From Acinetobacter gandensis (GTDB lineage Bacteria > Pseudomonadota > Gammaproteobacteria > Pseudomonadales > Moraxellaceae): 64,000 nt of DNA. Each line of letters starts with the position of its first letter. The first letter of the stretch is position 1. A program made the translations under genes and the position numbers. The notes beneath the pieces were generated by a model. The model worked only from the letters and a program-made list of their open reading frames with translations. It was not told the origin of the DNA and did not search any database. This document shows positions 9,361-18,577 of the stretch, piece after piece. The DNA is taken from contig NZ_LZDS01000028.1 in the NCBI RefSeq assembly GCF_001678755.1, forward strand, positions 124,001 through 188,000, given 5' to 3'.

Positions 9361-10713
9361 TTATGCTGCAAGCAGGTCTTTTGCTGCCTGACGGTGTTTT
9401 ACCAATAGTTCTTCTAAATCAAGATTGACCAATTGCTGAGCTTTTACGACCCATTTTCCGTTGACCATGACATGTTCAGCTCGGTCTGCACCACAAAGCA
9501 ACAACGCCGCAATTGGATCATGTGTACCAGAGAAACGGATATCATCTAAACGGTACATTGCGAGGTCAGCTTGAAAGCCTTCTGCGATTTGACCTAAATG
9601 TTTCTCACGGCCTAATAATTGTGCTGAGCCTTGGGTCGCCCATTTTAAGGCCAGTTCAGGCGTGATAACTTCTGCACCATATTTCAAGCGTTGCAAATAC
9701 ATGGCTTGGCGTGCTTCTAATATTAAGTTTGATGCGTCACCTGAGGCTGAACCATCGACACCTAAGCCAATAGTACTGCCAGCATGCATTAAATCTAATG
9801 TTGGGCAGATCCCTGAAGCAAGACGCATATTGGAATGTGGGCAGTGACAAATACCAACCTGTGCCTGACCTAATCGTTGAATTTCATCTGCATTAAAATG
9901 AATACCATGCGCAAGCCAAGTTCGTGAATTTAGCCAGCCTACGCTTTCTAAATAATCAACGGTACGCATACCAAACATTTCTAAGCAAAAATTTTCTTCA
10001 TCTAGTGTTTCTGCCAAATGTGTATGTAGTCGAACATCCAGTTCATCAGCCAATTTTGCACTTTCACGCATAATGTTAGGTGTGACTGAAAAAGGGGAAC
10101 ATGGCGCGAGTGCAATATTGATCATCGCATCATCAGTCCGTTGATGATAGCGATGAATGAGACGTTCAGAATCTTTCAAAATGCTATCCATATCTTGCAC
10201 GGTATGCTGTGGCGGAAGCCCACCAGCATCTTCACCTAAACTCATCGAGCCTCGAGTGAGCATGACACGTAGACCTAGATCTTTTGATGCTTCAACTTGT
10301 ACGTCAATGGCATGGCTTAATTGGTTCGGAAAGAGATAATGATGATCGGCAGCAAAGGTACAGCCTGAGAGCAGTAATTCTGACAATGCAACTTGCGTGG
10401 CCAAATGCAACTGTTCAGGGTTCAGTTTTGCCCAAACGGGATACAAAGTTTTTAACCACGGAAATAATGGTGCATTTACCACAGGTGCCCAAGCACGGGT
10501 AAGGGTTTGATAAAAATGATGATGGCTGTTGATCAGGCCTGGCAATATTACTAAATCTTTTGCATCAAAAACTTCGTCATAGGGTAGAGTTGGCAAAGCA
10601 TTGAGAGCAACTAGTTCTATAATTTTGCCATCTGATATGAGTATGCCACCACGGGCATCATGTTCATTTGCGGTAAATACCGCCAGTGGATTTTTAATCC
10701 AAATACAACGCAT
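9361..10713 (-). CDS. Amidohydrolase-family deaminase, probable 8-oxoguanine deaminase
   Basis: The 450-residue TIM-barrel metal enzyme shows the metal ligands NSHHHFYQT (His64/His66), the barrel His pair in HTHLAETLDEENF, the catalytic His in HCPHSNMRLASG and the metal Asp in GLGVDGSASGD. This pattern and overall sequence match the 8-oxoguanine deaminase/hydroxyatrazine-hydrolase branch, which converts 8-oxoguanine to urate. The start is the ATG after AAAGAGACAGTT; one 27 bases upstream has no ribosome site. It is divergent from the binding protein/ABC importer genes, fitting uptake and deamination of a purine-like compound. Confidence 0.8.
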   Translation of the reverse strand: MRCIWIKNPLAVFTANEHDARGGILISDGKIIELVALNALPTLPYDEVFDAKDLVILPGLINSHHHFYQTLTRAWAPVVNAPLFPWLKTLYPVWAKLNPEQLHLATQVALSELLLSGCTFAADHHYLFPNQLSHAIDVQVEASKDLGLRVMLTRGSMSLGEDAGGLPPQHTVQDMDSILKDSERLIHRYHQRTDDAMINIALAPCSPFSVTPNIMRESAKLADELDVRLHTHLAETLDEENFCLEMFGMRTVDYLESVGWLNSRTWLAHGIHFNADEIQRLGQAQVGICHCPHSNMRLASGICPTLDLMHAGSTIGLGVDGSASGDASNLILEARQAMYLQRLKYGAEVITPELALKWATQGSAQLLGREKHLGQIAEGFQADLAMYRLDDIRFSGTHDPIAALLLCGADRAEHVMVNGKWVVKAQQLVNLDLEELLVKHRQAAKDLLAA

Positions 10714-11167
10714 AACTGTCTCTTTATGTTCAATATCCATCGTATTTGAGCAATATCCATACCATGCAAAACTATATAAAGCTTTTTTGCAAAATTTAGC
10801 AGAGTTTTAATTCTTATAAAGATGTTATTAAACAATAACTTATATTTGGCACTATGTAGGTGTTCTAATTTTTAGAAAAAACAATACAAAACTAAGCAAT
10901 AGACGAAACAGTTAAATCCGCCTATTTATTGATTATCAGGCGAATACTGATTAGGCACTTATTTAGAGGTATGAGATCAATATTAAAGAATATAGATAAT
11001 ATTTCTATAAAATAATATCTTCTTTTACGTAATTAAATTGTGTTTAGTTGTTATATAAAGGTTTTTCTTTAAATATTTCATTTAAATAACGCGTATTTAA
11101 TATGATTTAAATTATCAAACTTTGCATATATGAAATGGTTTAAATTGATATTACTGTGGGGAATAAA
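10714..11167. other. 454-base AT-rich divergent promoter region
   Basis: This gap between the deaminase gene and the first binding-protein gene must carry both promoters. It is very AT-rich. TAATTCTTATAAAGAT at 10808-10823 closely resembles TAATTTTTTATAAAGAT at 13590-13606 upstream of the second binding-protein gene, so a shared promoter or regulator site is possible. No purine riboswitch core, tRNA or small ORF was recognised. Confidence 0.4.
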
Positions 11168-12250
11168 ATGAGTTTTAAATTAAATAAATTTGTCAAAACA
11201 CTTCTAGTATTTTCTACAGTGAGTTTTGTTGGGATTAGTTCATCCTATGCCGTCGAAAAAGCAGCCTTTGTTTATTTAGGGCCTACTAGTGATCACGGTT
11301 GGTCATACTCACACGAACAAGGTCGTATCAAGGCGGATAAAGCTTTGGCAGGCAAATTTAAAACCTCTTATCTTGAAAATGTACCTGAAACTGCTGATGC
11401 AGAACGCGTCATTCGTAACTTGGCACAGCAAGGTAATAAAGTGATTTTTGGTACGTCTTTTGGCTATATGAACTCGATGGAAAAAGTAGCCAAACAATTT
11501 CCAAATACTGTTTTTATGCATGCTACAGGCTATAAGCAAGGTAAAAACTTAGGGGTATATGAACTGCGAACGTATGAAGGTGCATACATGTTGGGTGTGG
11601 TCGCAGGTCAAAAAACCAAGACCAATACCATTGGGGTCGTGGCTTCATTTCCAATCCCAGAAGTTGTGCGTAACATCAATGCCTATACCTTGGGTGCACA
11701 AAGTGTAAATCCTAAAATTAAAACCAAAGTCATTTGGGCAAATACATGGTTTAACCCGGGCAAAGAGCGTGAAGCAGCAATGGCGCTGATTGCACAAAAA
11801 GCGGATGTATTAATGCAAAATACAGACTCACCAGCAGTCGTCCAAGCTGCTGAACAAAAAGGGGTTTATGCTTTTGGTTGGAACTCAGATATGAGTAAAT
11901 TTGGACCCAAAGCTCATTTAGCCGCAGCTGTTTTACACTGGGAAAAAATCTATGAACCTGTAATGAAACAGGTTAATGCAAAAACGTGGAAACCCTCAGC
12001 GATTAAATACGGTGTAAAACAAAGTGCAGTCAATATTGAAAACTTTGGGCCAAGTAGTACTGCGGCAATGAAGAGCAAAGCGCTATCCGTTCGAGATGCA
12101 TTGCATAAAGGGACAATTCATCCATTTGCAGGCCCAATTTATAAACAAGATGGTAGTTTATTGGTAGCTAAGGGCAAAACTTTGACCGATATAGATCTGT
12201 CTAAAATGAACTATTACGTAAAAGGTGTCGAAGGTGCTTTACCTAAGTAA
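11168..12250 (+). CDS. BMP-family (Med/PnrA-like) periplasmic binding protein, copy 1
   Basis: The 360-residue protein has a signal peptide ending near SSYA/VEKAAF and then the BMP fold: AAFVYLGPTSDHGWSYSHEQG, GTSFGYMN, TYEGAYMLGVVAGQ and QNTDSPAVVQAAEQKGVYAFGWNSD. BMP-family proteins bind nucleosides or related ligands for ABC importers. The ATG following GGGGAATAAA is chosen over an in-frame GTG 12 bases upstream. It is strongly similar to the protein at 13715-14815, differing mainly in the signal peptide and the last third, so the pair looks like a duplication. A stable hairpin follows, then the oxygenase gene. Confidence 0.9.
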   Translation: MSFKLNKFVKTLLVFSTVSFVGISSSYAVEKAAFVYLGPTSDHGWSYSHEQGRIKADKALAGKFKTSYLENVPETADAERVIRNLAQQGNKVIFGTSFGYMNSMEKVAKQFPNTVFMHATGYKQGKNLGVYELRTYEGAYMLGVVAGQKTKTNTIGVVASFPIPEVVRNINAYTLGAQSVNPKIKTKVIWANTWFNPGKEREAAMALIAQKADVLMQNTDSPAVVQAAEQKGVYAFGWNSDMSKFGPKAHLAAAVLHWEKIYEPVMKQVNAKTWKPSAIKYGVKQSAVNIENFGPSSTAAMKSKALSVRDALHKGTIHPFAGPIYKQDGSLLVAKGKTLTDIDLSKMNYYVKGVEGALPK

Positions 12251-12289
12251 TCACTATTTTTTAACTCACTATTCAATATGATTCACCAT

Positions 12290-12318
12290 GAGTTTTATGC
12301 AGTATCAGCATAAAACTC
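12290..12318 (+). other. Strong hairpin after binding-protein gene 1
   Basis: A perfect 11-base stem GAGTTTTATGC / GCATAAAACTC with a 7-base loop lies 40 bases past the stop and has no T-run. Such hairpins often protect binding-protein mRNA and reduce read-through to the next gene. Confidence 0.6.
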
Positions 12319-12351
12319 TCTCATAAATATAGACTAAGGTTTAGCGGTGTT

Positions 12352-13344
12352 ATGAGTATTCCAGTTATTGATTTAGCCACAGCATTGGCACCAGAATCCA
12401 AAAATATTCAAGCGGTTGTGCATCAACTCCATCAAGCTGCAACCAGCTCTGGATTTTTTTATGTTAAGAACCATGGCATAGCAAAAGAAATTATTGAACG
12501 ACAATTTGCGCTTGCTGAAGAAATTTTTAACTTACCTCTGAGTACTAAACTCAAATACGATCAGAGCTTGAATGCTAGCCATCTTGGTTTTGAACAATTG
12601 GCAGCTCAGAAATCTGACTACATCGGCAAGCCCGATATTAAAGAAGGTTTTTACTGCGGCAAAAATTATCCTAAAGATCATCCCTATGTTTTAGCGAAAT
12701 ATCAAGGCTATGGTATTAACCAGTGGCCGAGTGCAGAAGTTCCTGCGATGGAACAATATTGTCAGGAATATATCGAGCAATTCAGTGGTTTAGCACAGCG
12801 CATCATGCAATTACTGGCGTTGTCATTGTCACTAGATGAACAATATTTTGATGAATGCTGCCATGATCCGATGATCACACTAAAAATGCTCTGTTACCCG
12901 CCACATCCAGTCGATGCAGATGAATATAGCTACGGTGTTGGTGCACATACCGATTGGGGATCAATCACAATTTTAGCGCAAGACACATGTGGTGGATTGG
13001 AAGTCTGCTTACCTGATGGGACTTGGGTAGCAGCGCCACCCATTGATGGCACGTTTATTGTGAATTTAGGCGATCTGATTCCGCGTTGGAGCAATGATTT
13101 ATTTAAATCTAATCCACATCGTGTTCGTAATTTATTTTCTAAAGGTCAGTCTAGGTATTCGATTCCATTCTTTTTTGGTCCGAACTATATGACGCCAATT
13201 AATGCGCTTCCCGGCACTGTAAAAGTAGGCGAACAGTATCGCTATACGCCTTGCACTGCTGGCGAGCATATGGAGCAAATGTACCAACGCGCTTATGACT
13301 TAAGCCAAGAAGAGCAAAAAGGTGTCGAGGCTTTGACAGTTTGA
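12352..13344 (+). CDS. 2-oxoglutarate/Fe(II)-dependent oxygenase, isopenicillin N synthase family
   Basis: The 330-residue enzyme has an N-terminal DIOX_N domain (IPVIDLATAL, FFYVKNHGI) and a jelly-roll core. GAHTDWGSIT supplies the His-x-Asp iron ligands, NPHRVRN the distal His, and RYSIPFF the Arg-x-Ser that binds 2-oxoglutarate. It is clearly homologous to the oxygenase at 310-1386 but diverged. It lies between two BMP binding-protein genes and beside a nucleoside-type importer and two deaminases, so it may hydroxylate or demethylate the imported purine-like ligand before deamination. That is inference. A terminator follows. Confidence 0.88.
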   Translation: MSIPVIDLATALAPESKNIQAVVHQLHQAATSSGFFYVKNHGIAKEIIERQFALAEEIFNLPLSTKLKYDQSLNASHLGFEQLAAQKSDYIGKPDIKEGFYCGKNYPKDHPYVLAKYQGYGINQWPSAEVPAMEQYCQEYIEQFSGLAQRIMQLLALSLSLDEQYFDECCHDPMITLKMLCYPPHPVDADEYSYGVGAHTDWGSITILAQDTCGGLEVCLPDGTWVAAPPIDGTFIVNLGDLIPRWSNDLFKSNPHRVRNLFSKGQSRYSIPFFFGPNYMTPINALPGTVKVGEQYRYTPCTAGEHMEQMYQRAYDLSQEEQKGVEALTV

Positions 13345-13370
13345 AATGAATTTTAAGTTACCTTTTATAG

Positions 13371-13401
13371 GCCCTACATTAAGCTCGGTAGGGCTTTTTT
13401 T
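13371..13401 (+). terminator. Rho-independent terminator after the oxygenase gene
   Basis: The stem GCCCTAC / GTAGGGC has a 10-base loop and is followed by seven Ts. It separates the binding-protein-1/oxygenase unit from the second binding-protein and ABC operon, which therefore needs its own promoter. Confidence 0.88.
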
Positions 13402-13714
13402 ATTTCAAATAAATAGAAAAAATGATCCAAAATAAAGCAATTTTTATTTAAATATGCACACCAATAAAACTCTTTAATCAAATAAAAATAATCTAAGAAT
13501 TAAAATTAGATAATGATAAAAAGTTTAATAATGAAAATAACTAAATAGCGATAAAATAATTTAAAAAACATTTTAAATGCATGATGTTCTAATTTTTTAT
13601 AAAGATTGGAATGAAACTTGCTAATCCATAGAAAGCGTTAAAGAAATTAAACCAGTATTCCTATTTTATTTAAAGTGATTAATAGAAATGCAAGATTGCA
13701 AGTGGAGCAATAAT
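13402..13714 (+). promoter_or_regulatory. Promoter region of the binding-protein-2/ABC importer operon
   Basis: This 313-base, very AT-rich gap has no gene. TAATTTTTTATAAAGAT at 13590-13606 resembles an element upstream of the first binding-protein gene. GGAG lies 9 bases before the chosen ATG at 13715. Nothing else was recognised. Confidence 0.4.
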
Positions 13715-14815
13715 ATGCAAAAGAAAACCAATCTCGTGACTCAATTAAAAAAGATTGCGGTTGTACTGAGTACAGTCGGTCTATTTGGTGCGGGTTTAGT
13801 ATCGACGACTCAAGCCGCAGATAAAGCAGCATTTGTCTATATTGGTCCAACAAGTGACCATGGTTGGACTTATTCACATGATCAGGGGCGTATCAAAGCA
13901 GAAAAAGCTTTGGCTGGAAAATATAAGACTTCACATATTGAAAATGTACCTGAAACTGCCGATGCAGAGCGTGTGATTCGTAATTTAGCGCAGCAAGGGA
14001 ACAAAGTTATTTTCGGTACTTCTTTCGGTTATATGAACCAAATGGAAAAAGTCGCGAAGCAATTTCCCAATACCGTATTCATGCATGCAACTGGGTATAA
14101 GCAGGGTAAAAACTTAGGTGTATATGACGTTCGAACTTATGAAGGTGCTTATATGCTCGGAGTTGTTGCAGGTCAACAAACCAAGAGCAATACGCTTGGC
14201 GTAGTTGGTTCGTTCCCAATTCCAGAAGTGATCCGAAACATTAATGCCTATACTCGCGGTGCGCAAAGTGTAAATCCAAAGATTAAAACCAAAGTTATTT
14301 GGGTCAATTCATGGTTTAACCCTGGTAAAGAACGTGATGCAGCACTGGCATTAATTTCACAAAAAGCGGATGTGTTAATGCAGAACACCGATTCACCCGC
14401 TGTTGTCCAAGCCGCTCAGCAAAAAGGCGTCTGGGCCTTTGGTTGGGACTCAGACATGAGTAAATTTGGACCGAAAGCACAGCTGGCTGCTTCAGTACTA
14501 CATTGGGAAAAAATTTACACTCCTGTAATGCAGCAAGTGGTCAATAAAACTTGGAAACCAAGTGCAATTTGGTACGGGGTCAAACAAGACGCTGTAAAAA
14601 TTGAAGCATTTGCACCATTTCTAGCACCAGCAGTGAAACAAAAAGCTATCAACGTACAAACTGCAATTCATAAAGGAACATTGCACCCATTTACTGGGCC
14701 TGTATACAAACAAGATGGGAGTTTAGCTTTAGCTCAAGGGAAAACCATGTCGGATGCAGACTTAAGCAAAATGAATTACTACGTTAAAGGCGTAGAGGGC
14801 TCGCTGCCTAAATAA
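13715..14815 (+). CDS. BMP-family (Med/PnrA-like) periplasmic binding protein, copy 2
   Basis: The 366-residue protein has a signal peptide ending STTQA/ADKAAF. It shares with copy 1 the segments TSDHGW, GTSFGYMN, RTYEGAYMLGVVAGQ, SFPIPEV and QNTDSPAVVQAA. The ATG at 13715 has GGAG upstream, while the ATG at 13688 does not. As the copy directly upstream of the ATPase and permease genes, it is the likely main ligand-binding subunit of that importer. Differences from copy 1 cluster in the C-terminal third, so the two may bind related but different ligands. Confidence 0.9.
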   Translation: MQKKTNLVTQLKKIAVVLSTVGLFGAGLVSTTQAADKAAFVYIGPTSDHGWTYSHDQGRIKAEKALAGKYKTSHIENVPETADAERVIRNLAQQGNKVIFGTSFGYMNQMEKVAKQFPNTVFMHATGYKQGKNLGVYDVRTYEGAYMLGVVAGQQTKSNTLGVVGSFPIPEVIRNINAYTRGAQSVNPKIKTKVIWVNSWFNPGKERDAALALISQKADVLMQNTDSPAVVQAAQQKGVWAFGWDSDMSKFGPKAQLAASVLHWEKIYTPVMQQVVNKTWKPSAIWYGVKQDAVKIEAFAPFLAPAVKQKAINVQTAIHKGTLHPFTGPVYKQDGSLALAQGKTMSDADLSKMNYYVKGVEGSLPK

Positions 14816-14836
14816 TTTTAGTCAAATCATCTATCT

Positions 14837-14862
14837 GGCTAAGGCCTAAAAGGGCTTTAGCT
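14837..14862 (+). other. Hairpin after binding-protein gene 2
   Basis: GGCTAAGGCC pairs with GGCTTTAGCT (two wobble pairs, 6-base loop) 22 bases after the stop. As with the hairpin after copy 1 there is no T-run. It probably tunes binding-protein mRNA relative to the membrane subunits. Confidence 0.5.
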
Positions 14863-14897
14863 ATTCATCCTAGTTTTAGTTGAAGAGAGCTTAAGTT

Positions 14898-16493
14898 ATG
14901 AATGCATTTCAAGAACACGCAAACGAACTGGAACGAGCGGGGCTAAGCCCTAGTATTCCACGTCTTGAGCTTGTCAATATTTGCAAAAGTTATAACTCAC
15001 TAAAAGCCAATCACCAAATACATTTGAAAGTCCATCCGGGGCAAATACACGCCATTTTAGGTGAAAATGGTGCAGGCAAAAGTACCTTAATGAAGATCAT
15101 TTATGGTGCGACCAAGTCAGATGAAGGTCAAATGATTTGGAATGGAAAAGAAGTACAAATCGACAGTCCATCTTCTGCACGCAAACTAGGCATCGGGATG
15201 GTATATCAGCATTTTTCTTTATTTGAAACCTTAACTGTCGCAGAAAATATTTTATTAGGTCTAGACGAAAAAGTTGATTTAAAGCAGTTACATGAACGAA
15301 TCATTCAAGTTTCAGAACAATATGGTTTAAGTGTAGATCCACGTCGTGAAGTATTTTCTTTGTCGGTAGGTGAAAGACAACGCGTTGAGATTATTCGCTG
15401 CCTACTGCAAAACCCCTCACTATTAATTTTGGATGAACCGACCTCCGTACTCACTCCGCAAGCCGTCCAGCAACTTTTTAAGACCCTCAGATTATTGGCT
15501 TCACAAGGTGTTTCAATTTTATATATCAGCCATAAATTACATGAAATTAAGTCTCTATGTGATGAAGCAACTATTTTGCGAAATGGCGAAGTCACTGGAC
15601 ATGTATATCCGAAAGAGCAATCCACCAGTGATTTAGCACGATTGATGATTGGCCGTGAGTTACCAACTTATGTACACGCAGACTTTAACGGAAATAAAGA
15701 AAAATTATTGAGTGTTGAACATTTAGATTTTCATTCAGACGATCCATTTGGTGTATCGCTAAGTGATATTCAACTGGATTTATATGGTGGTGAAATTGTC
15801 GGTATTGCAGGTATTTCAGGGAATGGTCAAGCAGAGTTGCTGTCTTTACTTTCAGGTGAAGAAGCGACTAAACAGGGTGTTATACGACTGAAGAGTGAAG
15901 ATATTTCTAAACAAAGTGCTGGTTTACGTCGTGACTTAGGGTTGGGCTTTGTGCCAGAAGAACGTTTGGGACGTGGTGCAGTACCCAATATGAGTTTGTC
16001 ACAAAATGCCTTATTAACGGCATTCCGTAAGGGGCTCACAAAATTTGGCCTAATTAATTTTGATAAATCACGTGATTTTGCTGAGTTATGTATAGAAAAG
16101 TTTGGGGTAAAAGCTTCAGGTGCAAATGCTGAAGCACGCTCATTATCAGGTGGTAACTTACAAAAATTTATTGTTGGACGTGAAATCTTACAACACCCCA
16201 AAGTACTCATAGTGTCACAACCGACTTGGGGGGTGGATGTAGGTGCAGCAATGTTTATTCGACAGACCTTAATCGACTTATCACGTCAAGGAGTTGCCAT
16301 TTTAGTGATTTCAGAAGAGTTAGAAGAATTATTTGAAATCTCTGATCGAATCTGTGTTCTAGCGGCAGGAAAGCTCTCTCAACCAATGAAAACCTCAGAA
16401 ACCAATGCAGAACAAATTGGTTTATTGATGTCTGGCATTACATCTCCCACTCAACTGAATCAAAAACTAACGCTTAATCAGGCACATGCCTAG
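14898..16493 (+). CDS. Nucleoside/sugar-type ABC transporter ATP-binding protein (two nucleotide domains)
   Basis: The 531-residue tandem ATPase resembles NupA/YufO/RbsA. Domain 1 has Walker A GENGAGKST, signature LSVGERQRVEI and Walker B LLILDEPTSVLT. Domain 2 has a degenerate Walker A (GISGNGQAELL), signature LSGGNLQKFIVGRE and an altered Walker B (VLIVSQPTWGVDVG), as is usual for a weakly hydrolytic second site. It powers import through the two permeases encoded next. AGAGAGC precedes the ATG. The family commonly imports nucleosides with BMP-type binding proteins. Confidence 0.9.
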   Translation: MNAFQEHANELERAGLSPSIPRLELVNICKSYNSLKANHQIHLKVHPGQIHAILGENGAGKSTLMKIIYGATKSDEGQMIWNGKEVQIDSPSSARKLGIGMVYQHFSLFETLTVAENILLGLDEKVDLKQLHERIIQVSEQYGLSVDPRREVFSLSVGERQRVEIIRCLLQNPSLLILDEPTSVLTPQAVQQLFKTLRLLASQGVSILYISHKLHEIKSLCDEATILRNGEVTGHVYPKEQSTSDLARLMIGRELPTYVHADFNGNKEKLLSVEHLDFHSDDPFGVSLSDIQLDLYGGEIVGIAGISGNGQAELLSLLSGEEATKQGVIRLKSEDISKQSAGLRRDLGLGFVPEERLGRGAVPNMSLSQNALLTAFRKGLTKFGLINFDKSRDFAELCIEKFGVKASGANAEARSLSGGNLQKFIVGREILQHPKVLIVSQPTWGVDVGAAMFIRQTLIDLSRQGVAILVISEELEELFEISDRICVLAAGKLSQPMKTSETNAEQIGLLMSGITSPTQLNQKLTLNQAHA

Positions 16494-16511
16494 CAATGAA
16501 AAGGTGACACC

Positions 16512-17609
16512 ATGCATTTATTAGAACCTAGAGAGCATCCCTCTCAAATAATGAAATGGCTTTCTCCCATCATTGCTTTATTGGCAATGTTGGTGGTAGG
16601 CAGCTTACTATTTTTAGCCTTGGGCGTAGACCCGCTCAATGCTTTATATATCTTCTTTATAGAGCCATTAACCTCCATTTACAGTTTAAGTGAATTAGCA
16701 ATTAAGGCATCACCATTGATCCTGATTGCATTAGGGTTAGCTATTGGTTTTCGTGCCAAATTATTCAACATTGGTGCAGAAGGTCAGCTCACTATGGGAG
16801 CAATATTTGGCGGTGGTATTGCCATTTTATTTCATGAACAAATCGGGTGGTTGATTCTACCATTGATGATCGTGATGGGAGCTATTGGTGGGGCATTATG
16901 GGGGCTCATTCCAGCACTGTTAAAAACGCATTTTAATGCCGAAGAAACACTGACAACATTGATGATGAACTACGTGGCGCTTTTTGTATTGCTGTATCTC
17001 GTTAATGGTCCTTGGCGTGATCCAGATGGTATGAATTTTCCTCAATCTGTCATGTTTTCAGAGAGTGCAACATTGCCTTTAATTTGGGAAGGCACTCGCG
17101 TCAATGCTTCAATTTTTCTTACGTTTTTTGCCGTAGCGTTGTTTTGGATATTTGTTCGAAAAAGTTTGACAGCCTATAAATTGGAAGTGAGTGGTCAAGC
17201 ACCATTAGCAGCAAAATATGCCGGTTTTTCTTCTAAAAAGGCAATTTGGTTAAGTCTAGGTTTGTCAGGTTTGATGGCTGGTATGGCAGGTATTTGTGAA
17301 GTGGCGGGGCCAATTGGGCAATTAAATCCAAATATCTCCCCAGGCTATGGCTATGCAGCAATTATCGTGGCGTATTTAGGTCGTTTAAATCCTATTGGAA
17401 TTGTGCTTTCAGGCTTTTTAATGGCGCTCATTTATCTTGGCGGTGAAATGGCGCAAATGCAGTTGCAATTACCTGTGGCTATTACCGGTATTTTCCAAGG
17501 TTTATTACTGTTTTTCCTTTTAGCATCGGATGCTTTGATTGAAAACCGTTATCGGTTTGCCCGGAAGAAAACCAAAAGTATAACTAATGCACAAACAACT
17601 ACAGCTTAA
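16512..17609 (+). CDS. Nucleoside-type ABC transporter permease 1 (NupB/YufP-like)
   Basis: The 365-residue inner-membrane protein belongs to the branched BPD_transp_2 family. It begins MKWLSPIIALLAMLVVGSL after a short leader and contains FRAKLFNIGAEGQLTMGAIFGG, the conserved coupling segment of this family, and about ten hydrophobic segments. AAGGTGACACC precedes the ATG. It should form a heterodimeric channel with the next gene product. Confidence 0.9.
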   Translation: MHLLEPREHPSQIMKWLSPIIALLAMLVVGSLLFLALGVDPLNALYIFFIEPLTSIYSLSELAIKASPLILIALGLAIGFRAKLFNIGAEGQLTMGAIFGGGIAILFHEQIGWLILPLMIVMGAIGGALWGLIPALLKTHFNAEETLTTLMMNYVALFVLLYLVNGPWRDPDGMNFPQSVMFSESATLPLIWEGTRVNASIFLTFFAVALFWIFVRKSLTAYKLEVSGQAPLAAKYAGFSSKKAIWLSLGLSGLMAGMAGICEVAGPIGQLNPNISPGYGYAAIIVAYLGRLNPIGIVLSGFLMALIYLGGEMAQMQLQLPVAITGIFQGLLLFFLLASDALIENRYRFARKKTKSITNAQTTTA

Positions 17610-17624
17610 ATTGAGGGATAAAAT

Positions 17625-18545
17625 ATGAGTATTGAAATGACCGCAATTTTAGCGGGAACCATTGCAGCAGCAACACCTTTAATATTTGCAGGTTTAGGTG
17701 AGTTGGTCGCAGAACGCACAGGCGTTATCAACCTCGGGGTTGAAGGCATGATGTTAGTTGGTGCAATCGCAGGATTTGCTTTCGCTGCACAATACGATGC
17801 AAGTGTTGCCAGTGCTTTATTGGTTGGCGGTATAGCTGGAACACTCATGGCACTGATTTTCGCATTTTTTACCTTGTCTCTTAGTACCAACCAATCCGCT
17901 TGTGGTTTGGCTCTAACCATCTTTGGTATCGGTATTTCAGCATTTATCGGGCAGAACTATGTCAGCATGGCTTTGCCAGGACTTGAAGGCATAAATATTC
18001 CGCTGATAAGTGAAATTCCTGTATTGGGGCCAATTTTATTTCAGCATAACTATGTGGTGTATTTATCCATGTTGGCCTTTGTAGTGATTTGGTGGGTATT
18101 AACAAAAACACGTCTAGGTTTATTACTCAAAGCTGTCGGTGAGTCACCTGAAAGCGCACATGCAATGGGTTATAACGTGCTGGCCATTCGATATTGCGCA
18201 GTTCTATTTGGTGGTGCGATGGCAGGCGTTGGTGGTGCATTTTTATCGACTGTATATACCCCAATGTGGATTGAAAATATGGTCGCAGGGCGTGGTTGGA
18301 TTGCAATTGCACTTGTAGTATTTGCGACATGGAAACCTACACGTTTAATGTTGGGTGCATATCTATTTGGTGGTGTGACAATTTTACAATTCCATGCTCA
18401 AGCGTTGGGTCTAAACGTACCAAATGAGCTGCTTTCAGCCTTACCTTATGTCGCAACGATTGTGGTACTGGTGTTGATTTCACGAAACAAAAAACATCTA
18501 AAACTCAATTTACCCGCATCTTTGGGTAAAACCTTTAGCCCTTAA
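17625..18545 (+). CDS. Nucleoside-type ABC transporter permease 2 (NupC/YufQ-like)
   Basis: The 306-residue, multi-helix permease carries the family's coupling segment ERTGVINLGVEGMMLVGAI. GAGGGATAAAAT precedes the ATG 15 bases after permease 1. With permease 1 it forms the membrane pore of the importer. The amidohydrolase gene follows within 32 bases, so deaminase and importer are co-transcribed. Confidence 0.9.
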   Translation: MSIEMTAILAGTIAAATPLIFAGLGELVAERTGVINLGVEGMMLVGAIAGFAFAAQYDASVASALLVGGIAGTLMALIFAFFTLSLSTNQSACGLALTIFGIGISAFIGQNYVSMALPGLEGINIPLISEIPVLGPILFQHNYVVYLSMLAFVVIWWVLTKTRLGLLLKAVGESPESAHAMGYNVLAIRYCAVLFGGAMAGVGGAFLSTVYTPMWIENMVAGRGWIAIALVVFATWKPTRLMLGAYLFGGVTILQFHAQALGLNVPNELLSALPYVATIVVLVLISRNKKHLKLNLPASLGKTFSP

Positions 18546-18577
18546 GCATGCTTGATACATTGAATGAGGAATCGAAA

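Noticed and set aside
10714..13714. Purine riboswitch upstream of the BMP-type binding-protein genes
   Set aside because: The neighbouring genes made this attractive, but I could not find the conserved loop and junction bases of the purine aptamer in either AT-rich leader.
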